Shown one piece after another: positions 8,545-18,220 of a stretch of DNA of 20,940 bases. The translations under genes were made by a program, and so were the position numbers. The DNA is taken from NCBI GenBank assembly GCA_014584635.1, contig JACTML010000042.1:1-20940 (forward strand), in the 5' to 3' direction. Under the pieces are notes generated by a model. That model had not been told where the DNA came from. It made no database searches and was given only the letters and a program-made list of their open reading frames with translations. How positions within the stretch are numbered: position 1 is the first letter of the stretch; each line of letters opens with the position of its first letter. The stretch is from Nitrosomonas eutropha (GTDB taxonomy: Bacteria > Pseudomonadota > Gammaproteobacteria > Burkholderiales > Nitrosomonadaceae).

Positions 8545-9354
8545 ATGAGCGACGTTATCAAGCAGTATCTTGTCAAGAATGAGCCATATTATCGCTCGGT
8601 TGCGGATGAAGTGGCGCTGTATGAAGCGGCCTATTCTGTGCGCATGCCGATGATGCTGAAGGGTCCTACCGGATGCGGAAAAACCCGTTTTGTTGAATAT
8701 ATGGCGTGGAAATTAGGTAAGCCGTTGATTACCGTAGCATGTAACGAGGATATGACCGCTTCGGATCTCGTCGGTCGTTTTTTGCTGGATGCCCAGGGAA
8801 CACGCTGGCAGGATGGGCCGCTAACGACAGCAGCCCGTTATGGCGCAATTTGTTATCTGGATGAAGTGGTGGAAGCACGGCAGGATACTACAGTGGTTAT
8901 TCACCCGCTGACGGACAACCGCAGGGTATTGCCGCTGGAAAAGAAAGGTGAGTTGGTGGGTGCTCATCCCGATTTTCAGCTGGTGATTTCGTATAACCCG
9001 GGCTATCAGAGTTTGATGAAGGATCTGAAACAGTCAACCAAACAGCGTTTTGGCGCACTGGATTTCAGCTACCCTGAAAGCAAAATTGAAACAGAAATTG
9101 TTTCGCATGAAACGGGTGTGGATCCGGCTGTTGCTGGCAAGCTGGTTTCGATTGCTGAGCGCGCACGTAACCTCAAAGGACACGGGCTGGATGAAGGGAT
9201 CTCCACACGTATGCTGATTTACGCCGGTAATCTGATTGCTAAAGGTGTCAATGTGCATGCAGCGTGTCGCATGGCGCTGGTTCGCCCGATTACGGATGAT
9301 CCGGATATGCGTGATGCACTGGATGCGGCAGTTGTAACATTTTTTGAAAAATAG
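8545..9354 (+). CDS. cbbQ: CbbQ, AAA+ RuBisCO activase subunit
   Basis: This 269-residue MoxR-type AAA+ ATPase works with CbbO to remove tight-binding sugar phosphates from RuBisCO. Walker A is GPTGCGKT (40-47) and Walker B is [10 protein letters not shown] with D106/E107. A sensor-like asparagine lies in VISYNPGYQ. Start ATG 8545 ([17 protein letters not shown]) has GGAGAA just upstream and matches the usual family start; an in-frame ATG at 8518 would add nine unusual residues. It sits 31 bp before cbbO. Transcription may come by read-through of the cbbS terminator or from a promoter at the edge of the family A repeat. Confidence 0.95.
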   Translation: MSDVIKQYLVKNEPYYRSVADEVALYEAAYSVRMPMMLKGPTGCGKTRFVEYMAWKLGKPLITVACNEDMTASDLVGRFLLDAQGTRWQDGPLTTAARYGAICYLDEVVEARQDTTVVIHPLTDNRRVLPLEKKGELVGAHPDFQLVISYNPGYQSLMKDLKQSTKQRFGALDFSYPESKIETEIVSHETGVDPAVAGKLVSIAERARNLKGHGLDEGISTRMLIYAGNLIAKGVNVHAACRMALVRPITDDPDMRDALDAAVVTFFEK

Positions 9355-9385
9355 GATTCCGTATTAACTTTCTACAGGATACGTC

Positions 9386-11713
9386 ATGAGTGTAAATCTG
9401 GCAGATTACAGCGAATTGCTGGAGTCTTTGGAGGCCGAAACCAGGTCTTTACTTGAAAATACCTGGCATGACGCGGCCAGAATACTTTCTCCACGCGGGA
9501 TAGATAATTATTTGAAGGGAGCCTCTGCTATACAGGGGCTCGGGCGCGGTCGCACCCTGACTGATGCCTGGATTAACAGCGTTCCCCGCGTGGCGAAGGA
9601 GGTGGGAGATGACGTTGTCAGTGATCTGGCAACGTCTTGTCTGATGCTGGCTTCCAAGACATCCGGTTCTGTTATCGAGATGATTATTGTGACTTCGGTT
9701 ACTGCAGCCGGCCGGCTGGGAGATCCGGCTCTGTTTCGTAATTATCTGCAATTTCTGAATACACTCATTGCGCAGGCTCCCCGGGGTATCCGCCCCATGC
9801 TGGATAATCTGGATGTGCTGTTCAATCAGCTGACGCTGGGTGGGTTGCGACGCTGGGCAATGTGGGGTGCACATGCCCACCGGACGGATTATGAGGCACA
9901 GATTCAGTATTTCGGTCTGCGTTCCTCAGAATCTCAGGCGGTACTGCAACAGGAACGCAAGGGTACATTATTCGTTGATATTCAGCGGCGTATCAATATT
10001 TATCTGCGCGCTTTATGGGGACGTGATTTTTACATGCGCCCGACGTCAGGCGATTATGAAAACCGGGAGGGTTATCGCCCGTTTATTGAGGACTACATCA
10101 TTCACTTGCCGGATGCGTTTGATGCGTATGGCGATATTCCTGCCAGTGAGGTTTATCGTGCTGCTGCAGCACATGCCGCTGCACACCTTGTGGAAACCAG
10201 ACACCCGATTTCTGCTGAATCATTGAATCCGTTACAGATGGCAGTTATCTCTGTCATAGAGGATGCACGGGTGGAAGCGCTTTCCATTCGTCGCTTTCCG
10301 GGGTTGCGGCGTATCTGGTCGTCGTTGCATACTGCAACACCTGAACAGAATGCAACAATAGGAGATTATCTGAATCGCCTTGCACATGCGCTGATTGATC
10401 CGGGTTACCGGGATACGGATGACTGGGTTATTCAGGGACGATTGTTGTTTTACAGAGTGCAGGATCGCCTGGATGATAACCAGATATGCTGGGATATTGG
10501 CGTCCAGCTTGCCCATGAAATCATGGCCAAGAAAATACCGTTTAACCCGAGAACAGACGTGCTGACAGCGCCGTATCTGGATGATAATCGTTACTTCTGG
10601 GAGTTCGAGGAATTTGATTTTGAGCGCTCCATCGCAGCCGGCTATGAACCTCCCAAGCAGGTGCGCAAGCATGTCAGTGTGATGGAGTTTATCAACGAAC
10701 TGGATGTTGAATTTGCCGGAGATGATGCCCAGGAAATCTGGGTGTTGGGAACAGAACTCTTTCCTTATGAAGATTATGGTGTTTCTTACAACACCCTGGA
10801 AGGAAAAGAGCCAGTGGCTTCTCCCATTCATTATTCGGAGTGGGATTATCAGATTCAGCTGGAGCGTCCGTCGTGGGCAACGGTTCAGGAGAAACGTGCA
10901 AAACCCGGTGATATTCAGATCATTAATGATATTGCCGCCCAGTATAAAAAAGAAATTCATCGCATGAAATTTCTGCTGGATGCGATGCAGCCGCAAGGCG
11001 TGCAGCGTATCCGCAAGCTGGAAGATGGGGATGAAATTGATATCAACGCGGCCATTTCTTCGTTTATTGATATCCGCATGGGGTTATATCCGGATCCGCG
11101 CGTGATGATGCGTGCTGTACGCAAAGTGCGTGATATATCGGTATTGGTATTGCTGGATTTATCTGAGTCTACTAACGACAAAGTAGAAGGCCATGATTAT
11201 ACTGTGCTGGATTTAACACGCCAGGCAACGGTATTGCTGGCAGATGCCATTAACCGGGTGGGAGATCCGTTTGCCATTCATGGGTTTTGCTCGGATGGGC
11301 GGCATGATGTCCAGTATTCTCGCTTCAAAGACTTTGATCAGCCGTATGATGAAATTCCCAAGATGCGGATTGCCGGTATGGAAGGTCAGCTGTCTACCCG
11401 CATGGGTACGGCAATACGTCATGCGAGCCATTTCCTCAAGTTGCAGCATTCCGCCAAGAAGCTTTTGCTTGTCATTACCGACGGTGCACCGGCGGATGTG
11501 GATGTGCGTGATCCGCAGTATTTGCGGTTTGACACTAAAAAGGCGGTGGAAGAGGCAGGTCGTTCCGGAATATCGACGTACTGTATGAGTCTTGATCCGC
11601 ATGCGGATCAGTATGTATCGCGGATATTTGGTATGCGTAACTATATGGTGGTGGATCATGTGATGCGACTGCCTGAGAAATTACCCATGTTGTATGCGGG
11701 ATTGACCCGTTAA
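9386..11713 (+). CDS. cbbO: CbbO, VWA-domain RuBisCO activase adaptor
   Basis: This 775-residue partner of CbbQ has a long helical N-terminal region (about 1-560). The C-terminal von Willebrand factor A domain carries a complete MIDAS: VLLDLSEST (D591, S593, S595), a conserved threonine in LSTRMGTAIRHA, and the aspartate in LLVITDGAP. In form IA systems one CbbO docks on the CbbQ hexamer and its VWA domain recognises an acidic residue of CbbL. The ATG has AGGA 7 nt upstream. A small gene follows after 21 bp. Length is within the normal range for the family. Confidence 0.95.
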   Translation: MSVNLADYSELLESLEAETRSLLENTWHDAARILSPRGIDNYLKGASAIQGLGRGRTLTDAWINSVPRVAKEVGDDVVSDLATSCLMLASKTSGSVIEMIIVTSVTAAGRLGDPALFRNYLQFLNTLIAQAPRGIRPMLDNLDVLFNQLTLGGLRRWAMWGAHAHRTDYEAQIQYFGLRSSESQAVLQQERKGTLFVDIQRRINIYLRALWGRDFYMRPTSGDYENREGYRPFIEDYIIHLPDAFDAYGDIPASEVYRAAAAHAAAHLVETRHPISAESLNPLQMAVISVIEDARVEALSIRRFPGLRRIWSSLHTATPEQNATIGDYLNRLAHALIDPGYRDTDDWVIQGRLLFYRVQDRLDDNQICWDIGVQLAHEIMAKKIPFNPRTDVLTAPYLDDNRYFWEFEEFDFERSIAAGYEPPKQVRKHVSVMEFINELDVEFAGDDAQEIWVLGTELFPYEDYGVSYNTLEGKEPVASPIHYSEWDYQIQLERPSWATVQEKRAKPGDIQIINDIAAQYKKEIHRMKFLLDAMQPQGVQRIRKLEDGDEIDINAAISSFIDIRMGLYPDPRVMMRAVRKVRDISVLVLLDLSESTNDKVEGHDYTVLDLTRQATVLLADAINRVGDPFAIHGFCSDGRHDVQYSRFKDFDQPYDEIPKMRIAGMEGQLSTRMGTAIRHASHFLKLQHSAKKLLLVITDGAPADVDVRDPQYLRFDTKKAVEEAGRSGISTYCMSLDPHADQYVSRIFGMRNYMVVDHVMRLPEKLPMLYAGLTR

Positions 11714-11734
11714 TCTGTCAGAGGATGATTTTTT

Positions 11735-12037
11735 ATGAGTGAACAGGTTTACTCAGGGATAGATCAGGATATGGACGGTGGATTAACTCCATTGGGGCGT
11801 ATGGTGATTGATGCATGGGTGTTCGGGATATTGCCCGAGAGTGAAACCTGTGCAGGATGGGATATGTCGCAAATGCAGGTACTTTATGAGGAAGTATACG
11901 CAGCATGGGAGCCTTACGCGCATCTTCCCAGTCTTTTACCACCGGAATTGCGCCAGCGGCATACTGTTATGTATGAACAGAGAATTACTGTTGCCAGAAA
12001 CAGTGGCTGGAATACGGATCTTAGCGACGAATCCTGA
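11735..12037 (+). CDS. cbbN: CbbN-like small protein of the cbb operon
   Basis: This 100-residue acidic protein is encoded 21 bp after cbbO, with AGAGGA upstream of its ATG. It contains LTPLGRMVIDAWVFGILPESETCAGWDMSQMQVLYEEVYAAWEPY and then LPPELRQRHTVMYEQ, a compact helical sequence rich in Trp and Tyr with no transmembrane segment. N. europaea is known to carry a fifth gene, cbbN, in this position (cbbLSQON), and the assignment rests mainly on that. Its biochemical function is not known to me. Placement suggests a role with CbbQ/CbbO or RuBisCO assembly, which is inference. Confidence 0.65.
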   Translation: MSEQVYSGIDQDMDGGLTPLGRMVIDAWVFGILPESETCAGWDMSQMQVLYEEVYAAWEPYAHLPSLLPPELRQRHTVMYEQRITVARNSGWNTDLSDES

Positions 12038-12071
12038 GCATGTTTTCTGGCAATCAGCTAATTTAGATAGC

Positions 12072-13469
12072 TTAAGTACTGATTTTAAAAAGATATGGCG
12101 ATTGCTGAGTAACCTTTACTGTTTTGAAGCGGTTCAGCAACTGTCCAAACTGCGCGATTTTCTGTTCAATCTGGGCAACTGAGATCTCAGGAAAACGGTG
12201 GTTATGGTAAGCCAGTCGGTTGGGCCCGGGACGGCGCATATATAACTGGGTTAACGTAGCTTTCAGGTTGGAAAGTGCCCAGCCTGCCAGATATTGCGCG
12301 GCAGAACTCGCTGGAGGTTGGGATTGATTGTAGCCATTGGCTTCCAGTACGTCGATGATGCGTTCGCATGCCAGGCGGTCCTGCTGGGCAGCCAGGTAAT
12401 AATCAATCAGTTTCTTGCGTTCTTCTCCATCAGCAACACTCTGTTCCCCCTGCAAGATCCGGGATAATGTCTCTGTCAGTTCGTCGAAATTAAACGACTG
12501 GTAGCTGAGTTTTGTAGGTAATCCCTGAAAATCATAGTCGTAATACTCATCGAAACAAGCCAGGTAGGAAATGGCAGGTACACCGAGTGCATAAGCTTCC
12601 AGCCCGGTTGTACAGCCGTTGTGTATCATTGTTTTTGAAGCCAGCAGCCAGGGAACGACGTTGCCTTTGTTGATCACCTTGACCCGCTGGCATTGCGCTG
12701 CGATGTCATGGTAAATCTGCTGATTTTCACTTGGGTGTGGACGAACGACAATGGTTACATCGGGGAAAGCATGTTCTAATGCCGGTATGAGTTGTTTGAA
12801 ACTTTCCATGATGGCTTTTTTGTGATGCCATAGTCCTTCAGCGAACGCATCGCTCATCCCGATTCCGCCTTGCCCGCGACGATCCGTTTTTTCCCCATCC
12901 TTGGTTGGAATAAAGAGCCCTACACTGGGGATAAAAGGATTGACGTTGGTAAAGTTGGTGTTGATCAGAACGAAGTCACCATAGGTTTTTCGCAGTTGTT
13001 CCACTTCTTCGGAAAAATAGGCGCGCAATTCCGGCCGTAAGATATCGCCTCGCGGATTGCCCGTTATGTGGATAGGTAAATTTTCCGGAAGCTGGGGATA
13101 CTGCTTGATCAGCTCAAAATTTTCCTGTCCCCAGACGAAGAAATGTGAAACATTTTTCATGGTAATGGGTGACAGTCTTAATGAGTAGTAGGTGTCTGCG
13201 GGCGGATGAACCAGCGCTTCCTCTTCCCAGGCAATAATTTCGTGACCCAGCATGCGCAAAATCCGAAACATGGAATTACTCAGCCTGCGCATGCTTTTTG
13301 CAAGATAGATACCGCGCGGTAGCGAAGCAGCTTCAAAATGGATATACGCGCGCGAACCGATGACAACCGGAAACCCGCGTTCCGCTGCTACGCAAGATAG
13401 CAGAAGTTTTGCATCCAGCTCACGAACCTGATTTTCAACGGGGATGATAAGGGTTGATGCCGCAGTCAT
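12072..13469 (-). CDS. Surface carbohydrate biosynthesis protein, GT-B-like
   Basis: This 465-residue protein begins LIIPVENQVRELDAKLLLSC, an opening I associate with proteins annotated as surface carbohydrate biosynthesis proteins. The central and C-terminal parts resemble GT-B glycosyltransferases and CDP-glycerol transferases: HITGNPRGDILRPEL, IVVRPHPSENQ and MIHNGCTTGLEAYALGVPAISY, the last being the usual nucleotide-sugar side loop. No signal peptide or membrane segment is seen. It is convergent with cbbN (34-bp gap), so it is not part of the cbb operon. The substrate cannot be read from sequence. Confidence 0.72.
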   Translation of the reverse strand: MTAASTLIIPVENQVRELDAKLLLSCVAAERGFPVVIGSRAYIHFEAASLPRGIYLAKSMRRLSNSMFRILRMLGHEIIAWEEEALVHPPADTYYSLRLSPITMKNVSHFFVWGQENFELIKQYPQLPENLPIHITGNPRGDILRPELRAYFSEEVEQLRKTYGDFVLINTNFTNVNPFIPSVGLFIPTKDGEKTDRRGQGGIGMSDAFAEGLWHHKKAIMESFKQLIPALEHAFPDVTIVVRPHPSENQQIYHDIAAQCQRVKVINKGNVVPWLLASKTMIHNGCTTGLEAYALGVPAISYLACFDEYYDYDFQGLPTKLSYQSFNFDELTETLSRILQGEQSVADGEERKKLIDYYLAAQQDRLACERIIDVLEANGYNQSQPPASSAAQYLAGWALSNLKATLTQLYMRRPGPNRLAYHNHRFPEISVAQIEQKIAQFGQLLNRFKTVKVTQQSPYLFKIST

Positions 13470-13563
13470 ATTCCGAAATTTCCATCAAAAATAATCTTAT
13501 TATCATATATTGGTCATATATGCTAATGTTTTTACGTTGTTTTCCGGAAAACTGCTTTCGCCG

Positions 13564-13983
13564 CTATGAGTGACTGGTAGAGTGTTTGGGTTGAAATTTG
13601 ATTACTTTTGCCGGGTCATGGGGTGCCTGTTTTGCCGTGAGTGCATAGAGTGCCAGCGGAAATTCCCTTTGCAGTCGAAGCATGGTTTCTGTCTGATCTT
13701 CTTTGTAGTAAACAGCTTCGTATTCAACAGGCTGATCAAGTGATTCACGTTCATGTGAATGAAAGTTTTGCCAAGCGATGTCTACCCAGCATTTACGTTC
13801 ACCATCAACAAATACAAATTCCTCGCGATCGATAATTGCCAGGTATTGCATGCTTCGAATCGGGATGAACAGGCTTTTTGCGCCACAACGGGCAAACAGC
13901 TGAATAGCCAGGTTGTAAGTGGTTGCAGGTAATGTCCGTTTTTCCCGCTTGATTTCCGGATCGCGATAGCAAGTGATTTCCAT
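13564..13983 (-). CDS. Hypothetical protein
   Basis: This 139-residue protein is not one I recognise. The start ATG has GAGGA about 9 nt upstream on the minus strand, and the composition is ordinary for a soluble protein. It has a beta-rich middle (FIPIRSMQYLAIIDREEFVFVDG) and a helical segment (QTETMLRLQREFPLALYALTAK), and ends in a hydrophilic Lys/Ser/His tail. There are two cysteines and no clear catalytic motif. It lies about 94 bp upstream of the surface-carbohydrate gene on the same strand, so the two could share a transcript. Confidence 0.7.
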   Translation of the reverse strand: MEITCYRDPEIKREKRTLPATTYNLAIQLFARCGAKSLFIPIRSMQYLAIIDREEFVFVDGERKCWVDIAWQNFHSHERESLDQPVEYEAVYYKEDQTETMLRLQREFPLALYALTAKQAPHDPAKVIKFQPKHSTSHS

Positions 13984-14079
13984 GATTAATATCCTCGATG
14001 AATGGTTTGATAATCGTCACCGGTTAAATATAAATAGTGACAATTTTTCAGCGGATATCGTGAAATTCCTGAGTCATCG

Positions 14080-14099
14080 GGTAAACGATTTTACCTTTT
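14080..14099 (+). other. Short hairpin followed by T run
   Basis: GGTAAA (14080-14085) and TTTACC (14090-14095) form a perfect 6-bp hairpin around CGAT, with TTTT at 14096-14099. No plus-strand gene ends nearby, so terminator activity is doubtful. It directly adjoins the left end of the third family A repeat. Confidence 0.25.
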
Positions 14100-14100
14100 C

Positions 14101-14256
14101 AGAACCTGTTCGCTATCTCACTGAAGGGTGCATTACAACGTTAAAGTTGAATTTAAAGTGTTTGCATATTGTGAGTATGCTTTGCTTTCTTGTTTAATTT
14201 TGCCCGGTACTGCTTCCCTTGATTGAAACCTCTTGGATAGGTTTCAAGAGGCTTCC
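14101..14256 (+). repeat. Dispersed MITE-like repeat, family A, copy 3
   Basis: This ~156-bp copy begins AGAACCTGTTCGCTATCTCA and runs through CACTGAAGGGTGCATTACAA, CGTTAAAGTT, the central hairpin GCATATT-GTG-AGTATGC (with a G-U pair), TTTAATTTTGCCCGGTACTG and a longer right end ending GCTTCCT. The right end has an extra palindrome (CCTCTTG / CAAGAGG, 14229-14251) that overlaps a second possible pairing, GAAACCT / AGGTTTC. This makes it the longest family member here. Confidence 0.8.
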
Positions 14257-14585
14257 TGGCGAATTATTTGCAGGATACTGCGCCTGTTTTTCGTGCTTTA
14301 ACTTCCTGTTTGCTTGCTTTGTGGAAGATTGTCGGATGGGAGACAGCCAGAACTCAATCATTAACTTTAAAGGATTGTATCGCGATTTCAAATTGTTTGG
14401 GCGGAGTCTTGTCAGGGGCGGTATTGCGCAATTATGTCTGCAGATTTTTCGCTGTATGTCCAGGGAAAATTATCCGTATGGCGTATTCGTGGTTTTTGAT
14501 GATTCTTGGCGGGATGGATCAGGTTCAACCAGGCATTGCATCTGACAGATGCCTGTATCTGTTGAATAGAGGCTTTCGGATTATA
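14257..14585. other. Non-coding stretch next to tRNA-Pro
   Basis: About 330 bases without a supported gene. Two overlapping plus-strand open frames exist (14219-14545 and 14268-14597), but they begin at TTG codons without ribosome-binding sites. One starts inside the repeat and the other runs antisense into the tRNA. No RNA gene or clear decayed gene is recognised. Confidence 0.4.
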
Positions 14586-14662
14586 TGGTCGGGGTGAGAG
14601 GATTTGAACCTCCGGCTCCTGCGTCCCGAACGCAGTACTCTACCAGGCTGAGCTACACCCCG
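14586..14662 (-). tRNA. tRNA-Pro (anticodon CGG)
   Basis: Read on the minus strand it runs from CGGGGTGTAGCTCAGCCTGG to ...CACCCCG followed by discriminator A and an encoded CCA, 77 nt in all. The acceptor stem CGGGGTG/CACCCCG pairs fully. The anticodon stem CTGCG/CGCAG encloses the loop TTCGGGA, giving anticodon CGG (proline, CCG codons). The T arm contains GTTCAAATC. It lies downstream of ispB on the same strand, so it could be co-transcribed; no separate promoter is evident. Confidence 0.96.
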
Positions 14663-14737
14663 ATGAAGAAATTTATTGAAAAAATGACATTGATAAAGGA
14701 ATTTTTCCAGTGATACTGACTGATAATCCCGAGAATA

Positions 14738-15706
14738 TTAATAATTCCTGGAGACCGCAAACTCCGCTAATTCTAACAAACATTGCTTGTAGATAGAATC
14801 ACGGAATGAGGAGATTGCGGAGATAGCTATGCCGGCTTCTTTTTGCGCACATTGCCTGGCGTAATCCAGTGCGCCAGTTTGCTGAATAATTCTGAGTACT
14901 GGTTCAAATCCATCTGTTCCGCCCGTTTCAATAGCATGGCGAACAGTGTTCACCTGATCAGGCGTGCCAGCGCGCATAGCGAAGATGAGTGGCAGAGTTG
15001 GTTTGCCTTCTGCCAGGTCATCTCCCAGATTTTTGCCGGTTTCGTGATCATCACCGGAGTAATCCAGCAGATCGTCTACCAGCTGGAATGCTGTGCCTAA
15101 ATGTATCCCGTATGTGGCCAGTGCTTCTTCTTCATCTGGCGTGGAACTCCCCAGTATTGCGCCCAGTCGTCCAGCCGCTTCAAAAAGTTTGGCTGTTTTG
15201 AAGCGGATAACCTGCAGATAGTTTTCCTCTTTGACATCCGGATCGCGGCAATTGAGTAATTGCAGTACCTCGCCTTCGGCAATGGTGTTGGTTGCATCAG
15301 CCAATACTTCCATAACACGCATATTGCGTATTTCCACCATCATCTGGAAGGCACGTGAGTATAGAAAATCTCCCACCAGAACGCTGGCGGCATTGCCGAA
15401 TAAAGCATTGGCAGTGGCCTGATTGCGACGCAGCTGGGATTCATCCACTACGTCGTCATGTAACAGAGTTGCAGTGTGGATAAATTCGACAACAGCAGCG
15501 AGGTTATGGTGATGCGTTCCTTGGTAATTGAATAACCCTGCAGCGAGAATGACCAATGCCGGCCGTAACCTTTTGCCACCGCTGTGAATGATGTATTCGC
15601 TTACCTGTCGAATGAGAATAACTTGAGAATGAAGTTTCTGCTGAATAACGTTATCAACCTTGCCCATATCCCCGGCAATAACGTTTCTGATTGACTCAAT
15701 TGACAC
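14738..15706 (-). CDS. ispB: Octaprenyl diphosphate synthase
   Basis: This 322-residue trans-polyprenyl synthase makes the side chain of ubiquinone (C40 expected in betaproteobacteria) from farnesyl and isopentenyl diphosphates. The first aspartate-rich motif is LLHDDVVDESQLRRN (D84-D88) and the second is QLVDDLLDYSGDD (211-215). The conserved GGKRLRPAL (43-51) and FKTAKLFEAA are also present. The start is GTG, preceded by GGGAG at good spacing. It is transcribed divergently from hemA. Chain length cannot be fixed from motifs alone. Confidence 0.93.
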   Translation of the reverse strand: MSIESIRNVIAGDMGKVDNVIQQKLHSQVILIRQVSEYIIHSGGKRLRPALVILAAGLFNYQGTHHHNLAAVVEFIHTATLLHDDVVDESQLRRNQATANALFGNAASVLVGDFLYSRAFQMMVEIRNMRVMEVLADATNTIAEGEVLQLLNCRDPDVKEENYLQVIRFKTAKLFEAAGRLGAILGSSTPDEEEALATYGIHLGTAFQLVDDLLDYSGDDHETGKNLGDDLAEGKPTLPLIFAMRAGTPDQVNTVRHAIETGGTDGFEPVLRIIQQTGALDYARQCAQKEAGIAISAISSFRDSIYKQCLLELAEFAVSRNY

Positions 15707-15821
15707 AATGACTCCCTGAAGAAACCGCTATGGTAGAAATGTCTCTGCCCGGGTGTCAAGGATTCTTGTGGTGAGGGTTTGTCGAAGTATGTGTTGATAA
15801 CGTATTGCCATGGAACTTCCG

Positions 15822-15870
15822 TTGATTGAGGCGGTATAACTTCCGCTATAATTAACCAATTTTGAATTGG
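15822..15870 (+). promoter_or_regulatory. Predicted hemA promoter with overlapping palindrome
   Basis: A perfect -10 box TATAAT lies at 15847-15852. Candidate -35 boxes are TTGATT (15822, 19-bp spacer) or TTGAGG (15826, 15-bp spacer), neither ideal. Just downstream, at the likely start of transcription, is the perfect dyad CCAATT-TTG-AATTGG (15856-15870), which could be an operator. The hemA ATG follows 20 bp later. Confidence 0.5.
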
Positions 15871-15890
15871 CGTCATCAGGATATCTTTTC

Positions 15891-17144
15891 ATGCAACTTT
15901 TTGCTTTTGGTGTCAACCATCATACAGCACCTTTGGATATACGCGAGCATGTGGCTTTCACGGAAGAGTCAATGCAGCATGCGCTTCATGACCTGGTAGG
16001 ACATCAGCCGGTTAAAGAGGCGGCCATCGTTTCAACGTGCAATCGTACGGAAATATACTGCAATACCGATGCACCTGATAAGGCGATTGGCTGGCTGGCT
16101 GATTTTCATCAGCTGCGCACCGGTGATCTGGAGCCTTATTTATACAAATTGCCAAAGGAGCAGGCGGTAAAGCATGTGTTTCGTGTGGCCAGCGGGCTGG
16201 ATTCCATGGTACTGGGTGAGACCCAGATACTGGGTCAGATAAAAAATGCTGTGAAATCGGCAGAGGAAGCGGGGACATTGGGATTGCTGCTGCACAAGAT
16301 GTTCCAGCGAACTTTCTTTGTTGCCAAAGAAGTGCGTACTTCTACGGAAATAGGTTCCTGCTCGATTTCAATGGCCGCCGCAGCGGCACGCCTTGCCGAG
16401 AGAATCTTCGGCGACATCAGCGAACAAAAGGTGCTGTTTATCGGCGCTGGTGAAATGATCGAACTATGTGCCGCCCATTTTGTTGCCCGGCATCCTCAGC
16501 ATATAACGGTTGCAAATCGTACTGTAGAGCGGGCAGAGACTTTATCAAGACGCTTTAACGCCCGCCCGATTTCTCTGGGTGAATTGCCGGATCAGCTGGC
16601 ACTGCATGATATTGTGGTCACTTCGACAGCAAGCCCGTTACCGATACTGGGCAAGGGCATGCTGGAACGTGCTGTCAAATTACGCAAGCATCGTCCGATT
16701 TTCATTGTTGATCTGGCGGTGCCTCGAGATGTCGAGCCGGAAGTGGCCGAGCTGGACGATGTGTTTCTCTATTACGTTGATGATCTCGCTGATATTGTCA
16801 GGGAGGGGCTGGACAGCCGTCAGGGGGCTGTGACGCAGGCCGAGACAATCATCGATTCCAATGTCATGGATTTTATGCACTGGGTCGCCACACGGCAAAC
16901 CGTTCCGACAATTCGTGCGTTACGTGATCAGGCGGAGCAGTTTCGTCAGCATGAGCTGAGCCGTGCGCATAAACTGCTGGCTAAAGGAGAAGACCCTGCA
17001 AAAGTACTGGAATGGTTTAGCAATGGATTGACCAATAAATTTCTGCATTCCCCTTCTTCTGTTCTCAATCAGGCAGCCAATGATGAGCGCGGACAGCTGA
17101 TCGAGCTGGTTAACCGGTTGTATCAGTTGCGCCATCCGCAATGA
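15891..17144 (+). CDS. hemA: Glutamyl-tRNA reductase
   Basis: This 417-residue enzyme reduces glutamyl-tRNA-Glu to glutamate-1-semialdehyde, the first step of tetrapyrrole synthesis by the C5 route. Its products feed the abundant haem proteins of ammonia oxidisers. The catalytic cysteine is C50 in [27 protein letters not shown] and the NADPH-binding [15 protein letters not shown] follow, then [12 protein letters not shown] and a C-terminal dimerisation helix. ATG 15891 ([19 protein letters not shown]) is chosen for the family start and upstream AGGA; an in-frame start at 15867 adds eight non-family residues. The stop codon overlaps the prfA start (ATGA). Confidence 0.95.
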   Translation: MQLFAFGVNHHTAPLDIREHVAFTEESMQHALHDLVGHQPVKEAAIVSTCNRTEIYCNTDAPDKAIGWLADFHQLRTGDLEPYLYKLPKEQAVKHVFRVASGLDSMVLGETQILGQIKNAVKSAEEAGTLGLLLHKMFQRTFFVAKEVRTSTEIGSCSISMAAAAARLAERIFGDISEQKVLFIGAGEMIELCAAHFVARHPQHITVANRTVERAETLSRRFNARPISLGELPDQLALHDIVVTSTASPLPILGKGMLERAVKLRKHRPIFIVDLAVPRDVEPEVAELDDVFLYYVDDLADIVREGLDSRQGAVTQAETIIDSNVMDFMHWVATRQTVPTIRALRDQAEQFRQHELSRAHKLLAKGEDPAKVLEWFSNGLTNKFLHSPSSVLNQAANDERGQLIELVNRLYQLRHPQ

Positions 17145-18220
17145 ATAAAGGGATTATCGACCAGCTTACCCGGCTGAGTGTCCGTCTGGAAGAGCTGGAT
17201 AAACTGTTGAGTAACGAGAGGATTACGGTTGATCTGGATAATTATCGCAAGCTCTCGCGTGAACGATCGGAAATTGAACCGGTAACCGGGCTTTATAACG
17301 TTTATCAGCAGATTGAACAGGATTTGGCTACAGCTCGGGAAATGTGCGCAGATCCGCAATTTCGGGATTTTGCCGAAGCCGAAATTGAAGCCGATAAACA
17401 GAAGCTGGCGGGTATTGAAACTGAAATACTCAAACTGCTGTTGCCTAAGGATCCGAATGATGAGCGCAATATTTTTCTGGAAATACGCGCCGGCACGGGA
17501 GGGGATGAATCTGCTTTATTCGCGGGCGATTTATTTCGGATGTACAGCCGTTATGCGGAACGGGAAGGATGGCGCGTGGAAGTGGTTTCGCAAAGCCCTT
17601 CTGAGGTGGGAGGATATAAAGAGATTATTGCGCGGATTATTGGTCATGGCGCCTATTCCAGGCTTAAATTTGAATCAGGGGCGCATCGTGTACAGCGTGT
17701 TCCGGTAACTGAAACTCAGGGGCGCGTGCATACATCGACCTGTACAGTAGCCATCCTGCCGGAAGCAGATGAAATCGCTGGCGTAACCCTGAATCCGGCT
17801 GATTTAAGAATCGATACATTTCGTGCTTCCGGGGCGGGTGGGCAGCATATCAACAAGACAGATTCAGCGGTGCGGATTACCCATTTGCCGACCGGAATTG
17901 TGGCGGAATGCCAGGAAGGACGTTCCCAGCATAAGAACAAGGCGCAAGCAATGAGCGTATTGATTGCCCGTATTCTTGACAAGCAGGTGAACGCACAACA
18001 GGCGGAACAGGCAGCTGCCCGAAAATCGCTGGTTGGTAGCGGCGAACGCTCAGAGCGTATTCGTACTTATAATTTCCCGCAGGGAAGAGTTACGGATCAC
18101 AGAATCAATCTCACGCTTTATAAAATAGAACAAATCATGGATGGAGAGCTGCATGAATTGTGTTCGGCCCTGGCTGCTGAGCACCAGGCTGCCCAGTTGG
18201 CTGCCATGATCGAAAGATAA
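17141..18220 (+). CDS. prfA: Peptide chain release factor 1
   Basis: This 359-residue factor ends translation at UAA and UAG codons. The stop-codon-reading tripeptide is P188-V-T in [14 protein letters not shown]. The peptidyl-tRNA hydrolysis motif is GGQ at 233-235 in [17 protein letters not shown]. The length is normal for RF1. The ATG overlaps the hemA stop by 4 bp (ATGA at 17141-17144) and the stop overlaps the prmC start by one base, so the three genes are translationally coupled. PrmC methylates the glutamine of the GGQ. Confidence 0.97.
   Translation: MNKGIIDQLTRLSVRLEELDKLLSNERITVDLDNYRKLSRERSEIEPVTGLYNVYQQIEQDLATAREMCADPQFRDFAEAEIEADKQKLAGIETEILKLLLPKDPNDERNIFLEIRAGTGGDESALFAGDLFRMYSRYAEREGWRVEVVSQSPSEVGGYKEIIARIIGHGAYSRLKFESGAHRVQRVPVTETQGRVHTSTCTVAILPEADEIAGVTLNPADLRIDTFRASGAGGQHINKTDSAVRITHLPTGIVAECQEGRSQHKNKAQAMSVLIARILDKQVNAQQAEQAAARKSLVGSGERSERIRTYNFPQGRVTDHRINLTLYKIEQIMDGELHELCSALAAEHQAAQLAAMIER

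Noticed and set aside
10232..10996. A 254-codon minus-strand open frame
   Set aside because: It is wholly antisense to cbbO, whose protein is strongly conserved, and its translation is low-complexity with no family features.
6437..12037. Carboxysomal operon
   Set aside because: No shell protein, csoS2 or carboxysomal carbonic anhydrase gene lies in the cluster; cbbQ, cbbO and cbbN directly follow the RuBisCO genes and a minus-strand surface-carbohydrate gene ends the cluster.
12056..12072. AGCTA/TAGCT inverted repeat between cbbN and the convergent surface-carbohydrate gene as a bidirectional terminator
   Set aside because: The stem is only 5 bp, AT-rich and without adjacent T runs, and it overlaps the neighbouring stop codon.
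14219..14597. Two overlapping plus-strand open frames of 108-109 codons between the third family A repeat and the tRNA
   Set aside because: Both begin at TTG without a ribosome-binding site, one starts inside the repeat and the other runs antisense into tRNA-Pro, and neither translation resembles a known protein.
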